DNA from: Amblyornis subalaris
Lineage: Eukaryota > Chordata > Aves > Passeriformes > Ptilonorhynchidae
Assembly: GCA_018881555.1 (NCBI GenBank)
Contig: JACAXG010000009.1
Coordinates: forward strand, 11,927,326 to 11,991,325
Length of the DNA: 64,000 nucleotides
Direction of reading: 5' to 3'
Of this stretch, positions 48,601 to 59,450 are shown one piece after another (position 1 is the stretch's first letter; the number at the start of each line of letters is the position of its first letter). Position numbers and translations under genes: made by a program. The notes beneath the pieces are model-generated. The model had not been told where the DNA came from and did not search any database. It saw nothing but the letters and a program-made list of their open reading frames with translations.

Positions 48601-49090
48601 AGGTTCCCCTTCCCAGAACAGGCACCTGAATCACTGTGCTAGTACTGCATGATCAAGTACATGACTCACAGGGCCCACAGCAGTATCTTACAGTCTCATC
48701 CAGCAGCAGGATCATACCCTCTTTAGGTTATTTCTACTGCAAGTACTATTGATGTAGAATTTGAATCGTTTCCATGCAAGTTCCACTTAAGTCTTACCTT
48801 CTTCATTGTCACTGTACTGGTCAGAATCATTGTTTCCATTCTGTCTGGTGTTCTCAGCAGCCGAAATCGCTGGGAGTGACACAGGTGCCTTCAGTTCNGG
48901 ACCTTGTTCCATCAGTTTCAAAAGCTTTTTCTCATAAAGTTTCCGAGTGGTAGCTATAACACGGAAGGATACATGCTGAAGATACATTTTTAATCTTTCC
49001 TGACTTGACTGATAGAACTTGGCTGTTACACATTATTTTGGAATTTCTGAATTTTTTTTTTTAATTTTTAATTAGCTTGTATGGCCCAGA

Positions 49091-49136
<46 letters not shown>

Positions 49137-52100
49137 GCCCCCCCGCCTCTAGGTACATAACTCTGCCTCTAAGGCTTCTAACTTTTTGGTTTAAGAGAAT
49201 TCTTCATAAACTTAGACCTCTTTGTACACTCAACGTTATGAAAAGGAAATCTATGGGAAGGGAATTTACCTGCTTCTTAAATGTTTTGTTTCATATGCGG
49301 CAATACACAAATTGTTATGCCCTCACAAAAAAATTTAGTAGGTTTGATATTGCAAGGGCAACAGTTTCCATGCAGATTGCACTATTATTCTCTTAATTCC
49401 CTTACCCTGAAATTAATGCCCCTGTCTTTGCCTTGTTGGCAAATTCAGTCCAATAAGCATCAGAGGTGGTGCAAGCAAGCAGCAAGAGAATTTTCTGCTT
49501 GCTGCCATCTAGCCATCAGGTTGGCTCGCTTGATCTGAGAGGATAGCTGTTTAAAAGGTATCAAGTCTAGCACACACTTCCATGTCAGGACTTTGCTGGC
49601 AAAGATCTGTAGAGATGACTGGTGCCTGAGCTGTTAGCTGCAGAAAAAAAATTCTAAACTTAGAAGTTTTCTGATAAGAGGAAACCACCATAAAAAAGAA
49701 GTGGCAGCCTCTCAAGAAACAGAGTCCATGCCCTCTGAGAACTAAAGGCTTTAAACGAGACCAAATTTGAACATCCTTCCAGTAGACTGCATAGGTTCTG
49801 GAGTTTTTCAGACTTGAGTATTATCCAAGAGGAATAGGTTGAACNGAAAGGCATGCAGAATCAGCTAACTGAAAATATTACAGATAAGACTTTGAATACG
49901 CACAGGACTGCAGGCTCTGTCACGGACACTTTCATCCACCTAGGATTTCAAGAACATTCCACAGAAGGCTCAGCATACTACAGATAACAACCTTTTTTTG
50001 AAGAGTTGTGAAATCAAATTCCCTTGCCATTAGGCTACTGCACAATCTGAAAGGCAAGGTGCTTTGATCCCACATCACAGATGAGTGCCCAAGGCAGGAG
50101 ATTAGGCTGGGGTCAGGACTACTCCTGATGTAGGCCAGCATACGGGACAGAATGCTAGGCTCAAAGGGCTAGAAAAAACATTAGCAAAGGAAAACATTAC
50201 TGCACAATGCAGTGAGTAGGAAATGCTCTAGGGAAAGGGAAGTTCCCTGTTCTCATTCTGCTCTCAATACTATTAGGTTATTATGTAAGATGTATTTTCT
50301 ATTTAAGTGGGCCCAGCCTCTGTATCAGAAGACCTNATTACCCCAGCACTGAACTTTAACTAATAGTTACACAGCTTCAGAAAAGNAGTTAGAACATCAC
50401 CAGCTGGCCTAGAACACAAGAGAAGCAAACTGCAAACTTGCCTACCTGCAATGCTTCAAGTCTTCTCAATGTAAATAGTTCAACGAAAATATCATGAGTG
50501 GAAGTAGCATTACAACAGTACTGGTATTAAAAACTAACTGTAACAGAGGAACTTAAGAGAACTCATAAGTGAGGTTTAATGAGAAATACAACAGATTAAT
50601 CTCTGCTAGTTCAGTTGACCTACCTACAATTGGGCCAGGATTTACTCCATACTTCGTAAGTTGCTCTTGAAGGTCTTCATTACTCATCTCTGTTATATCT
50701 AGGTCATCCTTCTCCTCTGGTCGGGGTTTGTCAGTTTTCTTCGTAGCTTTCTGAAAGCACGAGAGAGAAATGAGACAGGGTGTTTCCAGTTAATATAGAA
50801 CATCTTTTTCTTCTAAGGAGACAGGAAGACTTCAGAGTACTAAACATATAAACCCAGAAGAAAGTAATTATATTATCCCCCATGATCACTACTAAAGCTT
50901 ATGTGAAACAGTACAAACATTTACACCTACTAAGCAAACATGCACAAGTTTTCCGCATAGGAAGGAAATGCCCATTACAAGCCTCCTCTACAGTTAAAAA
51001 AATATAAAAAAATCACTCATTATTCTGGTCTTGTGTTTTAATTTGAAGTTCAAGTATACAGTGGAGAGGATTGCTTTCCTATGACTGGAGAAGTAAGCTT
51101 CTAGCTCTTTCACCACCACTACGCAAAACTACAAATGTTTGTGTTACACTGGCATTTCTTTGCATTATTTTTCTACCTAGTAGATCAACATTTCTTCCTC
51201 TAATGATATGGAACAAGTTCTTTAGTATGTACATGCTTTCAACCAAGTTTCCAAAACTCTTATTCCTACTTTTCCTGGCATTCTCTGTGAGATTACATGA
51301 TGTTACAAAGTGAGTGCAGAAAAGGCAAAAATCAGAAACAACCTCAAATTTTCAAAATCCTGCCTGTCTGCTTAGGCCTCTGCTACTTGTAGCTCTAACA
51401 AATTCTAAACCCATCTCTGGCAACACTACTTGAACAGTTGGCAATGCACCACCACTACATACAGATGGTTATCAAAATAATCTGCTGAGATGCTACTCCT
51501 AAATTAGCAGTTTCCACTAGATTCAAACAGAGTGATCATAACATTTCTTCAACTTGGTAAGCCTCTGTTACTACAATAGGCATTTCAAGCTCCAAAACTT
51601 GAAAGAAAGTGAAGAGGTAAGACAGAAAAAAGCATGCTTAGGATTTACTTGCTGTTTACTAAGACAGACCTTGTTACTGCTTTGAAATAAGTCATATTTG
51701 TATCTCAGAGTTGTATGATATAAACAGAAACAATTTCTGAACTTAGAATTTTTCTCTACTCAGTAGCCCAGAGGGTCTATCTGGGTTTTTCAGTACCAAC
51801 AAAAGACTAAAATTACAGATACAAATATGCTATAAATACTCAGTCAGAATTAACAGGTCTTTTTCTCGTTGCATTTTATAAGATAGCAACAAAACTCTGA
51901 CTGACACGAGTCAACAGTATCTATCTAGCTATTAATGCCAGTTCAATATTTGTTTGCATGCAAGTTTGGTCTTGCCTCAAATATCTTGGTATTTTAAAGC
52001 TAAGCAGGGACTGTATGAGGATTTCCCAAATNTATCTGGCTTCAAATTTTCTATAACTCCTGGATTGTGAATATCCCAGCATGATGAACTTAAAATCAGC

Positions 52101-55100
52101 TGCTGAAAAGCAACAGACTCTCCAAGAGCTCACGGTATTTCTTTATTCTAAGAAATAAGACTCCAAGCAGTCTGAAAAAAGTATAGGGCCATTAAGCAGG
52201 CAGATTTGACTAAAGACAGGTTTACAACTCACTTTATCAATCATTCCAATCCTAATTAGTTTTTGAAGCAACTGAGCCTTCTTACAGAGTACATAAGAAA
52301 CAACCAACCTGCAGCTGTNTGAGACTTTCAGTTACTTTTGAATGTGTTGGTCATAACATTATTTCAAGTTAAGTATCACATTAACTTCAATTTCATATTC
52401 AATGCTTTTTTTCTCGACTACTGAACCGTCCAAACAGTGGGAAAAAAGTTCTGAAAAAAATGCTGGGTTTTCTTGGTGAGATCTGTTTAGACTAATGTCA
52501 GCTCTGGTGTTCGCACACATCACCAAGCAGATTAACCAAGACGCTATTCCATCTTTCAGAAGAAAACTACCATGGTGCAGGAAATCAACATTCCACTGAC
52601 ACATTAGAGAAACTGGAAACCTAATTTAATGTATCTCTACCTTTATATCACTTAGAGGCTACAGAAGATACTATAACAATATACACCAGAAGAATATTCA
52701 GCATTCTACTGGACGCTTTACAGAAATCTTAACTATCTGAAATCCAACTGCAACTGAGGAGTACTAGAGTACTCTAACACAAGTAAACTCACATATCTCA
52801 TGGTATCTTTGTGTTTGGGGGGTTTTTCCAAAATACCATTTCACTTTTTCCTGCACTACTGTCACACACAGAGATCATCAGAATAGTCAAGTTTCAGCAG
52901 AGAAAAAGGGCAGGGAGGGGATGAAAAAAGTTGAAAATAATCTGTGTTCTTCAATAATTGGGCCAGATGTGTTGATCTTGTGTTCTGCAAGGTCACAATG
53001 TTTACTTTTGAACACCTATTCTCATTACAGCAGGAGCAAATTACTTCACTTGTACAAGTAGAAAGCTGCCATTTAACCATTCACTGGACCACAAGATGAG
53101 TCCCTAGAAGCATAAGGCAGGATAGAAGAATTTCTCCCATACCTTGGTTGTGGTATGACAGCATTAACTTCAGCAACAACATTAGTTTTAATTACCACTA
53201 CTATTATAGTATAATGCACCACTAGACATGCATCATGACAACTTATCTGCTGGCTATACCATGAAACAGATCAAAAGAGCTGGCTTTAAAATTTATCATT
53301 GCAAATTAAAAACAAACAAACAAAACAAAAAAAACACACCCACATTTTCCTGGTCTGTGACCACTAGTAAAATTTAAGTTGTCTTAAATTCAAGTACTTA
53401 AAATGAAATTGTGATAATACCCAGGATTTGCCAAAGTAAAGTGGTGCAACTGACCACTTTGGCCATAATGTAAATATTTTTGCAACAATACACTCACACC
53501 AATAAATCCTTATCTGAAGATCTTCTAATCCCATCCACAACTAGCAGCATTAAAAAGAATACTTCTAGTCCTCGCTATTTTCTAGAAAACAGAAGATGGA
53601 ATATGATCTGCACACTTCCCTTGAGAGAAATTTGTTCCCATCAGGGAGATGGTAATTTTGTACTGGTATCTGTCAGGCTCAGTTTCAGAGTACCTAGAAC
53701 ACAACTCTTCAAACAAGTACTGAAGTGAATTATAAGCACTGGGCCGACACACAGCATTCTCAGTACTAGGGCCACAGAAAAAGAAGAGCATAAGAGCATC
53801 TTCTCCAAGTATCATCTCTTGACTGCACAAAGCTTTCACGTTCTTTCACTAGCAAGAAGAGCAGAAAATGCAAGTGACCAGAATTCAGACTTAGAAGCTA
53901 CCTGCTCNCTACCTCACTTTTGGCATTCCTGCTGAATAGAAATGTACAGCCAGAGATCAGTCTAATCAGGCAAACCTCATGAGCACCTGTACTAGTCCTA
54001 GCACTATCCTAAAGATAAGCATAAGGAACATGCTGAAGAAGCCATTAAATAATAAATACAACAACTGTGGGACATCACCTAAAAAGCATTTTTCAAATCC
54101 CAAGTTAAATAGCACCTACATCAGGATANACAATTATTTTAATCCCCAACAAGTACAGCTTCATCACCAGAAGCAGAAAGGGTCAGGGCTTATTTACGGT
54201 TTCTCTGAATGAGGTTAAGAAAGGCTGAAGAAAGCCTAAATCACACCAAGAGAATGCTGTTTAATTCTCCACTTTGCACAGAGTTCTCTCTGGTAACAAA
54301 TAACTATTTCTCTTAGGAGAGGTGAAGATAAGGAACTGCATATGCAAAGTGTTAATAATAGATTTATACTGTGAAATAGAGAGGTCTCTATTTCCTTTGT
54401 AACTTTTTATTCTACCATGCACAAACATTTCCTGCAGTACAGTTTCCTTTTTTAAAATCAAGTCCTACTGAACTTTTTAACCTCAAAAGCCTGGAGACAA
54501 TATTTACCAAAAGCTACAGAACAGACAAAATAAACAATGGAAAGGAAATTATGCAGCAGCAATTCAAAGATACTGATATACACAACTTAAAGAATTCACT
54601 ACCTTTTAACCATAGTTAGTAAGTGCCAGACTTAGAATTTCCAAACCTATGTACAGTAAGTCGTAAATTAGAAGATTATGGACTACACAAGCCTTCCACT
54701 TCCTTCTCCTCCCAGACACTAATTTCCATGTACCCACTCTGAAAGTCTGAAGGTGCAGAACAGCATGGCTGGACTTCTCACAGTAGTGGGAATTACTCTG
54801 GTCATCTCACTCCTACTGCCCACAGCTTTCTCTCAGCCAGATCAGTGCCTTTTAAAAGGTCACAAAGGTTTTAAACAGGATTCTGGGTCACATTTGTGCA
54901 GCACATCATAACTAAGAAATACAGCCACACAGGAAACACTGAATAGATTCCCTTCCTTCACTGGGTAAGCATATATGTTTTACACTCTCACCTATCCAAG
55001 CATGCAGTTTCACTTTCTACACACCTAATCCTCATAACCTACCAGTTTTCCTATTACCTTCTCTTTTCCAATAGGGAATGGGTTGAAGGCATTGTTACTT

Positions 55101-58100
55101 CAGCTACAGATATTATCACTAAACCATTCTGATCATGAAGAGCTGAAGCTAGCTCTTCATTTACTTGGCTACTTGACTAGAACAAAAAAACCCAACAATC
55201 CAAACAAACANAACAAAAAAAACCCATCAAACTAAACCAAACATCTTTACCTGATATGTTTCTTCTATGACCTTTCAAACAGGCCCTTCAGGTCCAGATG
55301 TTCTCATCATACCTTCATTAACGGGAGGAGGCATTTGACTGATCTTTTTCAAATCATTGCTTTAAAGGTCAAAAATGTAACTCAAGTGTATTTTAGAAGT
55401 GATTCTTCCAGGACATGAAATACACCAATAAGCTCAATCATAATAACCTACGCATTCTAAGCTCTGAACAGTTCCTGTTGCAACAGCATCAAGGCAGTAT
55501 TTTTGGTATGTGCTTTAAAATAATCGTCCTAAAGAGGCAAACATGCAATTTCATAATTATTTTTCCTGTGAGCTGATATTCAGCCCTTAAGTAACTAGGA
55601 TGAGGGGCATCCAAATGCAGATGGCTCCCCCTGCAGCAAAAAGGTATCTTGCATACCCAGTAACTGCCCTCACATACCACTATGCTAAACAGGCTTACGG
55701 GGAAAAAAAGTTGCTCAAACACATTAGTAGAGTTGGAGAAGCTGGCTTCTCCAGACAATATCATCAGACTGAGGCACAAACAGGCATGGTTTTAAAAGCT
55801 CTTCCTCCCCTGGTAAGAGCGTGTAGCCAAAGTGAGCTATATATTCTTGGGTTGAATAGAGCTAAGCCAGAAGAGTGATGGATTCAAAACAGATAATTTG
55901 CAGCAGAATTCAAACTATGGGATTTTTTCTTTGCACAACTTTTATAAATAGCAAATATGCACCTAAATGCACTACCAAATGCCCAAAACTTAAGAAAAAA
56001 GTACAAACACTAAAATGACAGTGTAGATAGTTTAAAATTACTAATGACTACAGCNATATCAAAACACTAATGCCAGTATTAAGAGACGCGGTTTAGCTTT
56101 CAGTGACTGCAGCATGGCTATTCAGATTATTCNTTTCCACTTGTTGCTCATTCCCAGTTTAAGAGAACCTCTGCCTTCTCCCTTCAGGACCCCTAAGTCC
56201 CCGACTGATCCCGCAGGAGCAGCGGCTCGGAGCGAGGGCCCCGGCCCCGGCGCGCCCCCTGGCGCCCGGCCCCGCCCGCCGGCCCCGCCCCGCACGGCCG
56301 CACCCTCTCCTCGCTGCTCTGCCTCTGACTCCTCCACACACGCGAGGACTGCAACTCAAGCCGGCTGCAGGCTCTGGAAGGCTTGTAACTATTTGTCCTT
56401 AGTAAAGGGAAGGGCGAGCGGGCTCAGAGCGGGATGGGGGAAGGCCCGTTCCTTTATTTTATTCCTCCTTTCTATAAATGCTTGCAGGTCCAGTCTCCTC
56501 CTTCGCTCCTTATTTCTAATTTCTTCTCTTTCAGAGGTCTGAGTACTTTCCCTCCTGTCCTCTCTTAATCTCATCAAGATATTTTCCTTCGTTTTTACAC
56601 CAGAATCCCAGTCCTCTGGGATGTCANACTTGCCTTACTCTACCTCTCTCTTCCAACTGCTCCGGGGGCAAACCACTCTGGAGACATGTGTGCTACTCTT
56701 TTTGAAGGCGAGCTTATCAAGGAAGCACCCTTATGCAAAAAGACAGTAACAGGGACAACAGCTACTCAAGCTACAAGCAGTTTCAGAACTACTCAGGTAG
56801 CACAAAGGAGGCAACCAGCACACATCATCCAAGTTTGTTTTGCTTGGCAGGTATTGTTTCTGGGAGTTGGTTTTTTTGGGGGAGGGCGGGGAGGGGAGGA
56901 GAAGACACACAATACAGAGCACAACAGACCCAAATCTGAGCAACTGTCACTAGAATATTTGCTGAAGTTCTGGAAGTTACAATGATACAGTGCTTTGATA
57001 CTAACACACAAGATAAGCATAAATAGTACAGAGCCTTCCAGACATTGTTAACAAAAGCGTAGGAGTACCACCCGTTCTGTAAACATAAAAAAAAGTCACC
57101 CATAATTGTTTAAACTTGAGCACTGTAGAAAGGAAAAATTAGATCTAGGACAGGAACTTCAGCAGTTATGAGATGTTCCTCCTCCCACAAGTGTGAAACA
57201 AGTCAGATGCAAGTTCATCCTGTTTTACTCAAAAGCACCTTATGAATGCTATCAGCAGACCACTCTGTCTGTTTCACTGTAAGGTTACTCCAGTGAATGC
57301 CAGTTAAGTGTTGGAATTAGACAGATGTTAAAAAGAGGTAAATAACTTGAGTTTTGAAATCTCTTCCTCTTGAAGTTACAGTTTTCAATTTCTTAATCCA
57401 AGAACTGGTTTTGGGGGTTTTTGAAGGTTAAAGCATGAAAGACCTTCAAAGGATTCCGTTTTTCTGCACTTGCTTTACTAATGACCTTTGAAACATAGTA
57501 TCTACAATACAGTTGAATACTTTTACTATCCCACAACTACAACTCCGGAAGCTCGACAATCATTATCCAAGTCTTTACTCCAGACCAGACATCTTAGAAT
57601 TATCAGTTACAAGAGACTGCTTTCTCAATATATGGAAATTTATAGTCCAGTTATGAAAAATTAAGAAGGAAATCACATTTTCCCAAAGAGAAAAATTCCA
57701 AATGGCATCAGCTCCCCTCTTCCCTTACTTGTGATAAAGTCTAAGAAAGCAAGCACAGTGGACTAACTAAACAGGCACCAGAGGCGCTTTGCTAATGAAA
57801 CACATGCTTAGAGGTACGAGCAAGATACCTACACTACGCAGACCCTCTTTACACTAAACAGCTCACTCCATTAAGCGGAACAAAACAGCTGTTCCCTCAC
57901 AGCTTCATCCTTTCATCTAGAGGCATTTACACCGAGTAGCATCGTTGCTGCCGCACAACCGAGACAGCGGACGGGAGTCCTTTCCCGAGCAAGTTGCAAC
58001 CTCGTGCAGTTCTCTTGCTTCATTTCTCCAACACCAAAACAGCCTACTTAGGAGTCCGCGCGCCAAGACACTGTAAAGGCTTCCCAATTTACAGTCGGGG

Positions 58101-58735
58101 GGCTGTCGCACACTCCACGCGCGATCGCGCAGCTCCTGCCCGCCCGAGCCAGCCGCTCCAAGCGGCGCACAAGGCGGGACCGTCCTGGAGGCGCGGCCAG
58201 CGGCCGCCCGGCATAGACCCGCGCTCCCAGCTCGTCCGCCGACGCGGGGCGGCCGCCTGGCAGCGCCGCAGCCCCTATGCCCCAGGCGGTGGGACCGTCC
58301 CGACCGGGCACGATCCCGCCCTCAGCCAAGCCGGAGGCTCTCCCGGCCCCGTGGGGCACTCCGGCGCGTCGTACCGCTGCCCGAGCCGCGGCCGGCGGGC
58401 GGGCGGAGGAGGCCGGCCCCGTTCGGGCGGGAAAGCGGGCCCGAGGCTGCCGGGAAGCCGGGGCGGCGCGGGCGGGAGGCGGCGGTACTCACCCGCCCGG
58501 CGGCGGCAGCACCGCGGCTCCGGGCGCTGAGAGGTGTGGGCTCCCGCTCCTCGTCGCTGGAAAAGTCGGGCTGCGCGAGGGCGGGCGGGTTGCGGGCGGT
58601 GAGGTGCTGCAGGTAGAGCTGCACGTACACGTCCTTGCGCTGCTCGCCGCCCGGCAGGCTCACATTGTTAGCGATCAGCTCGCTCTTCAGCTTCTCCTTG
58701 GTCAGCACCGACGGATCCGCCAGGAACTCGGGCAT
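39380..58735 (-). CDS. TMPO: TMPO, thymopoietin / lamina-associated polypeptide 2 (beta-type)
   Basis: Nine coding exons: 58493-58735, 50624-50750, 48798-48953, 47203-47303, 42347-42466, 42146-42241, 41486-41596, 40191-40282 and 39380-39671. They join to 445 residues (human LAP2-beta about 453). Seen: an N-terminal LEM-like domain ([20 protein letters not shown]), the LEM domain (about 96-137), SDNEE and RRTPRKR motifs, and a single membrane segment near the C-terminus ([18 protein letters not shown]) with 25 residues beyond it. Family knowledge: inner nuclear membrane protein binding BAF, chromatin and B-type lamins. No alpha-specific exon is found. Confidence 0.97.
40191..40282 (-). CDS. 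TMPO: TMPO penultimate exon
   Basis: Acceptor TCTTAG|GTGCTG, donor ATTAG|GTATTT. It encodes [20 protein letters not shown] and [10 protein letters not shown], close to the human [25 protein letters not shown]. Confidence 0.94.
41486..41596 (-). CDS. TMPO: TMPO beta-specific exon III
   Basis: 111 bp, phase 0 on both sides. Acceptor CGGCAG|GTTGTC, donor TGAA|GTAAAT. It encodes [20 protein letters not shown] and [17 protein letters not shown], in the lamin-B-binding part of the beta form. Confidence 0.93.
42146..42241 (-). CDS. TMPO: TMPO beta-specific exon II
   Basis: 96 bp, phase 0 on both sides. Acceptor AAACAG|GTGGAA, donor CCTA|GTAAAT. It encodes [20 protein letters not shown] and [12 protein letters not shown]. 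Confidence 0.92.
42347..42466 (-). CDS. TMPO: TMPO beta-specific exon I
   Basis: 120 bp, phase 0 on both sides. Acceptor GAATAG|ACCTAT, donor AAAGG|GTGATG. It encodes [20 protein letters not shown] and [20 protein letters not shown]. Confidence 0.92.
42467..47202 (-). other. TMPO intron between exon 5-equivalent and beta block
   Basis: 4.7 kb intron. No extra exon, no transposon I can name. Simple AT/GT-rich patches occur at about 46570-46760. Confidence 0.6.
47203..47303 (-). CDS. TMPO: TMPO exon 5-equivalent
   Basis: Acceptor TTGCAG|ATCCGA, donor CCAG|GTATGT-like GTATG. It encodes [20 protein letters not shown] and [13 protein letters not shown]. It ends in phase 0. It corresponds to the human exon after the alpha-specific exon. 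Confidence 0.93.
48798..48953 (-). CDS. TMPO: TMPO exon 3 (LEM domain, second part)
   Basis: Acceptor TTATAG|CTACCA, donor GAAG|GTAAGA. It encodes [17 protein letters not shown], then [19 protein letters not shown]. One N (48898) falls in a CCN Pro codon and is silent. This is the last exon shared by all human LAP2 isoforms. Confidence 0.95.
48954..50623 (-). other. TMPO intron 2 with dinucleotide repeat
   Basis: 1.7 kb intron with a (GT)/(TA)/(CA) compound microsatellite at 49091-49136. Nothing else is recognised. Confidence 0.65.
49091..49136. repeat. Compound (GT)n(TA)n(CA)n microsatellite
   Basis: GTGTGTGT, followed by about 14 TA units, followed by CACACACA. The array is nearly its own reverse complement and could form a hairpin or cruciform. 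It is likely length-polymorphic. Confidence 0.95.
50624..50750 (-). CDS. TMPO: TMPO exon 2 (LEM domain, first part)
   Basis: Acceptor TTTCAG|AAAGCT, donor GTAG|GTAGGT. It encodes [20 protein letters not shown] and [20 protein letters not shown], residues 82-123, the first helices of the BAF-binding LEM fold. Confidence 0.95.
50751..58492 (-). other. TMPO intron 1 with an internal GC island
   Basis: Largest intron (7.7 kb). Mostly AT-rich, apart from the GC/CpG patch at about 56180-56350. No exon or named transposon is recognised. Confidence 0.6.
56180..56350. promoter_or_regulatory. Small intronic CpG/GC island with CTCF-like core
   Basis: About 170 bp of dense GC/CpG sequence stands alone in AT-rich intron. 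It contains GCGCCCCCTGG (56252-56262), the reverse complement of the CTCF core CCAGGGGGCGC, and several GC boxes (CCCCGCCC). It could be an insulator, enhancer or alternative promoter. Function is inferred. Confidence 0.5.
58493..58735 (-). CDS. TMPO: TMPO exon 1 (LEM-like DNA-binding domain)
   Basis: It starts [20 protein letters not shown] and continues [20 protein letters not shown], as in human. It ends RGAAAAGR at GGCGG|GTGAGT, phase 0. The stretch [14 protein letters not shown] is a conserved acidic, phosphorylatable segment. The human APPLPAGTNSKG-like spacer is shortened, which accounts for most of the length difference in this exon. Confidence 0.96.
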
Positions 58736-58914
58736 CGCCGCCGGCCGCAGCCGCCGCCGCTCTCCCGGGAGAGGCACCAACAAAGCGCGGGGTGAAGGGG
58801 CGGGGGAGCGGGAGGAGGTGGAGGACTCGCCTGCTCCGCGCCAGGGACCAGCTCCACAGCGGGCGGGCGCGCGCACCGAGCGCTTCTTCCCAGCCGGCAA
58901 TAAACCGCGCCCTG

Positions 58915-58951
58915 ATTGGCGGGGAGGGGAACGAAGCGGTCTTCCTATTGG
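58915..58951 (-). promoter_or_regulatory. Tandem CCAAT boxes of TMPO
   Basis: Two CCAAT boxes on the gene strand lie 32 bp apart (about three helical turns), the spacing typical of NF-Y-driven cell-cycle promoters. TMPO is known to be more active in proliferating cells. The link here is inference. Confidence 0.55.
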
Positions 58952-59450
58952 CTGTCGGGCGGAAAAGGGGCGGGGCGCGCGGGCGCAGCGGCGTTGGTGC
59001 TTTGCGCGAGGGACAGTAACGCAGTTTAAATTCGGCTCGGGCGGGAGAGGCGCGTGGGGCGGCGCTCGTGTGCATGGGGGAGGGTGGGGGTGCCGCCCAC
59101 GCCTCGCAGGTCCCGGTGACGCCGCCAGCGCTGGGGCCTTCTCGGGCGGCAGGTGTGTCCCCGCTGCCGCGACCGCCCCTCCTGTCGCGAGCAGCCGGGG
59201 AAGCGGCTAATGAGATCCCAATTACCTGCTGTGATCCCGGTGACCTGCCGCGACACCTGTCGCCGCCTCTGCCCGCGCCGCTGCCCCTCAGGCACTGGCG
59301 GCCCTGGCGGTGCGATGGGCTGGGGGAGCCCCCGCGGGCGTCCCTCCCTGCCGCGCTCAGCAGCGAGCGCGGCAGTTCTCTCTCCGCCGGGATAACCGCG
59401 CTGGCCGCCGCCGCCCGAGCGCGCGCCTTCCCCAGCCCGTTAGCTGTCGG

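Larger units (their letters stand above)
58050..59450. promoter_or_regulatory. CpG island promoter of TMPO
   Basis: About 1.4 kb CpG-dense block covering TMPO exon 1, the start of intron 1 and the upstream region. On the gene strand two CCAAT boxes (plus-strand ATTGG at 58915-58919 and 58947-58951) lie 180-215 bp upstream of the ATG, with GC boxes beside them (GGGGCGGGG near 58967-58975). Open frames of 100-190 codons here are artefacts, apart from exon 1. Confidence 0.85.

Noticed and set aside
59015..59032. CHR-like TTTAAA upstream of TMPO
   Set aside because: It lies upstream of the CCAAT boxes rather than downstream near the start, so it does not fit the usual cell-cycle arrangement.
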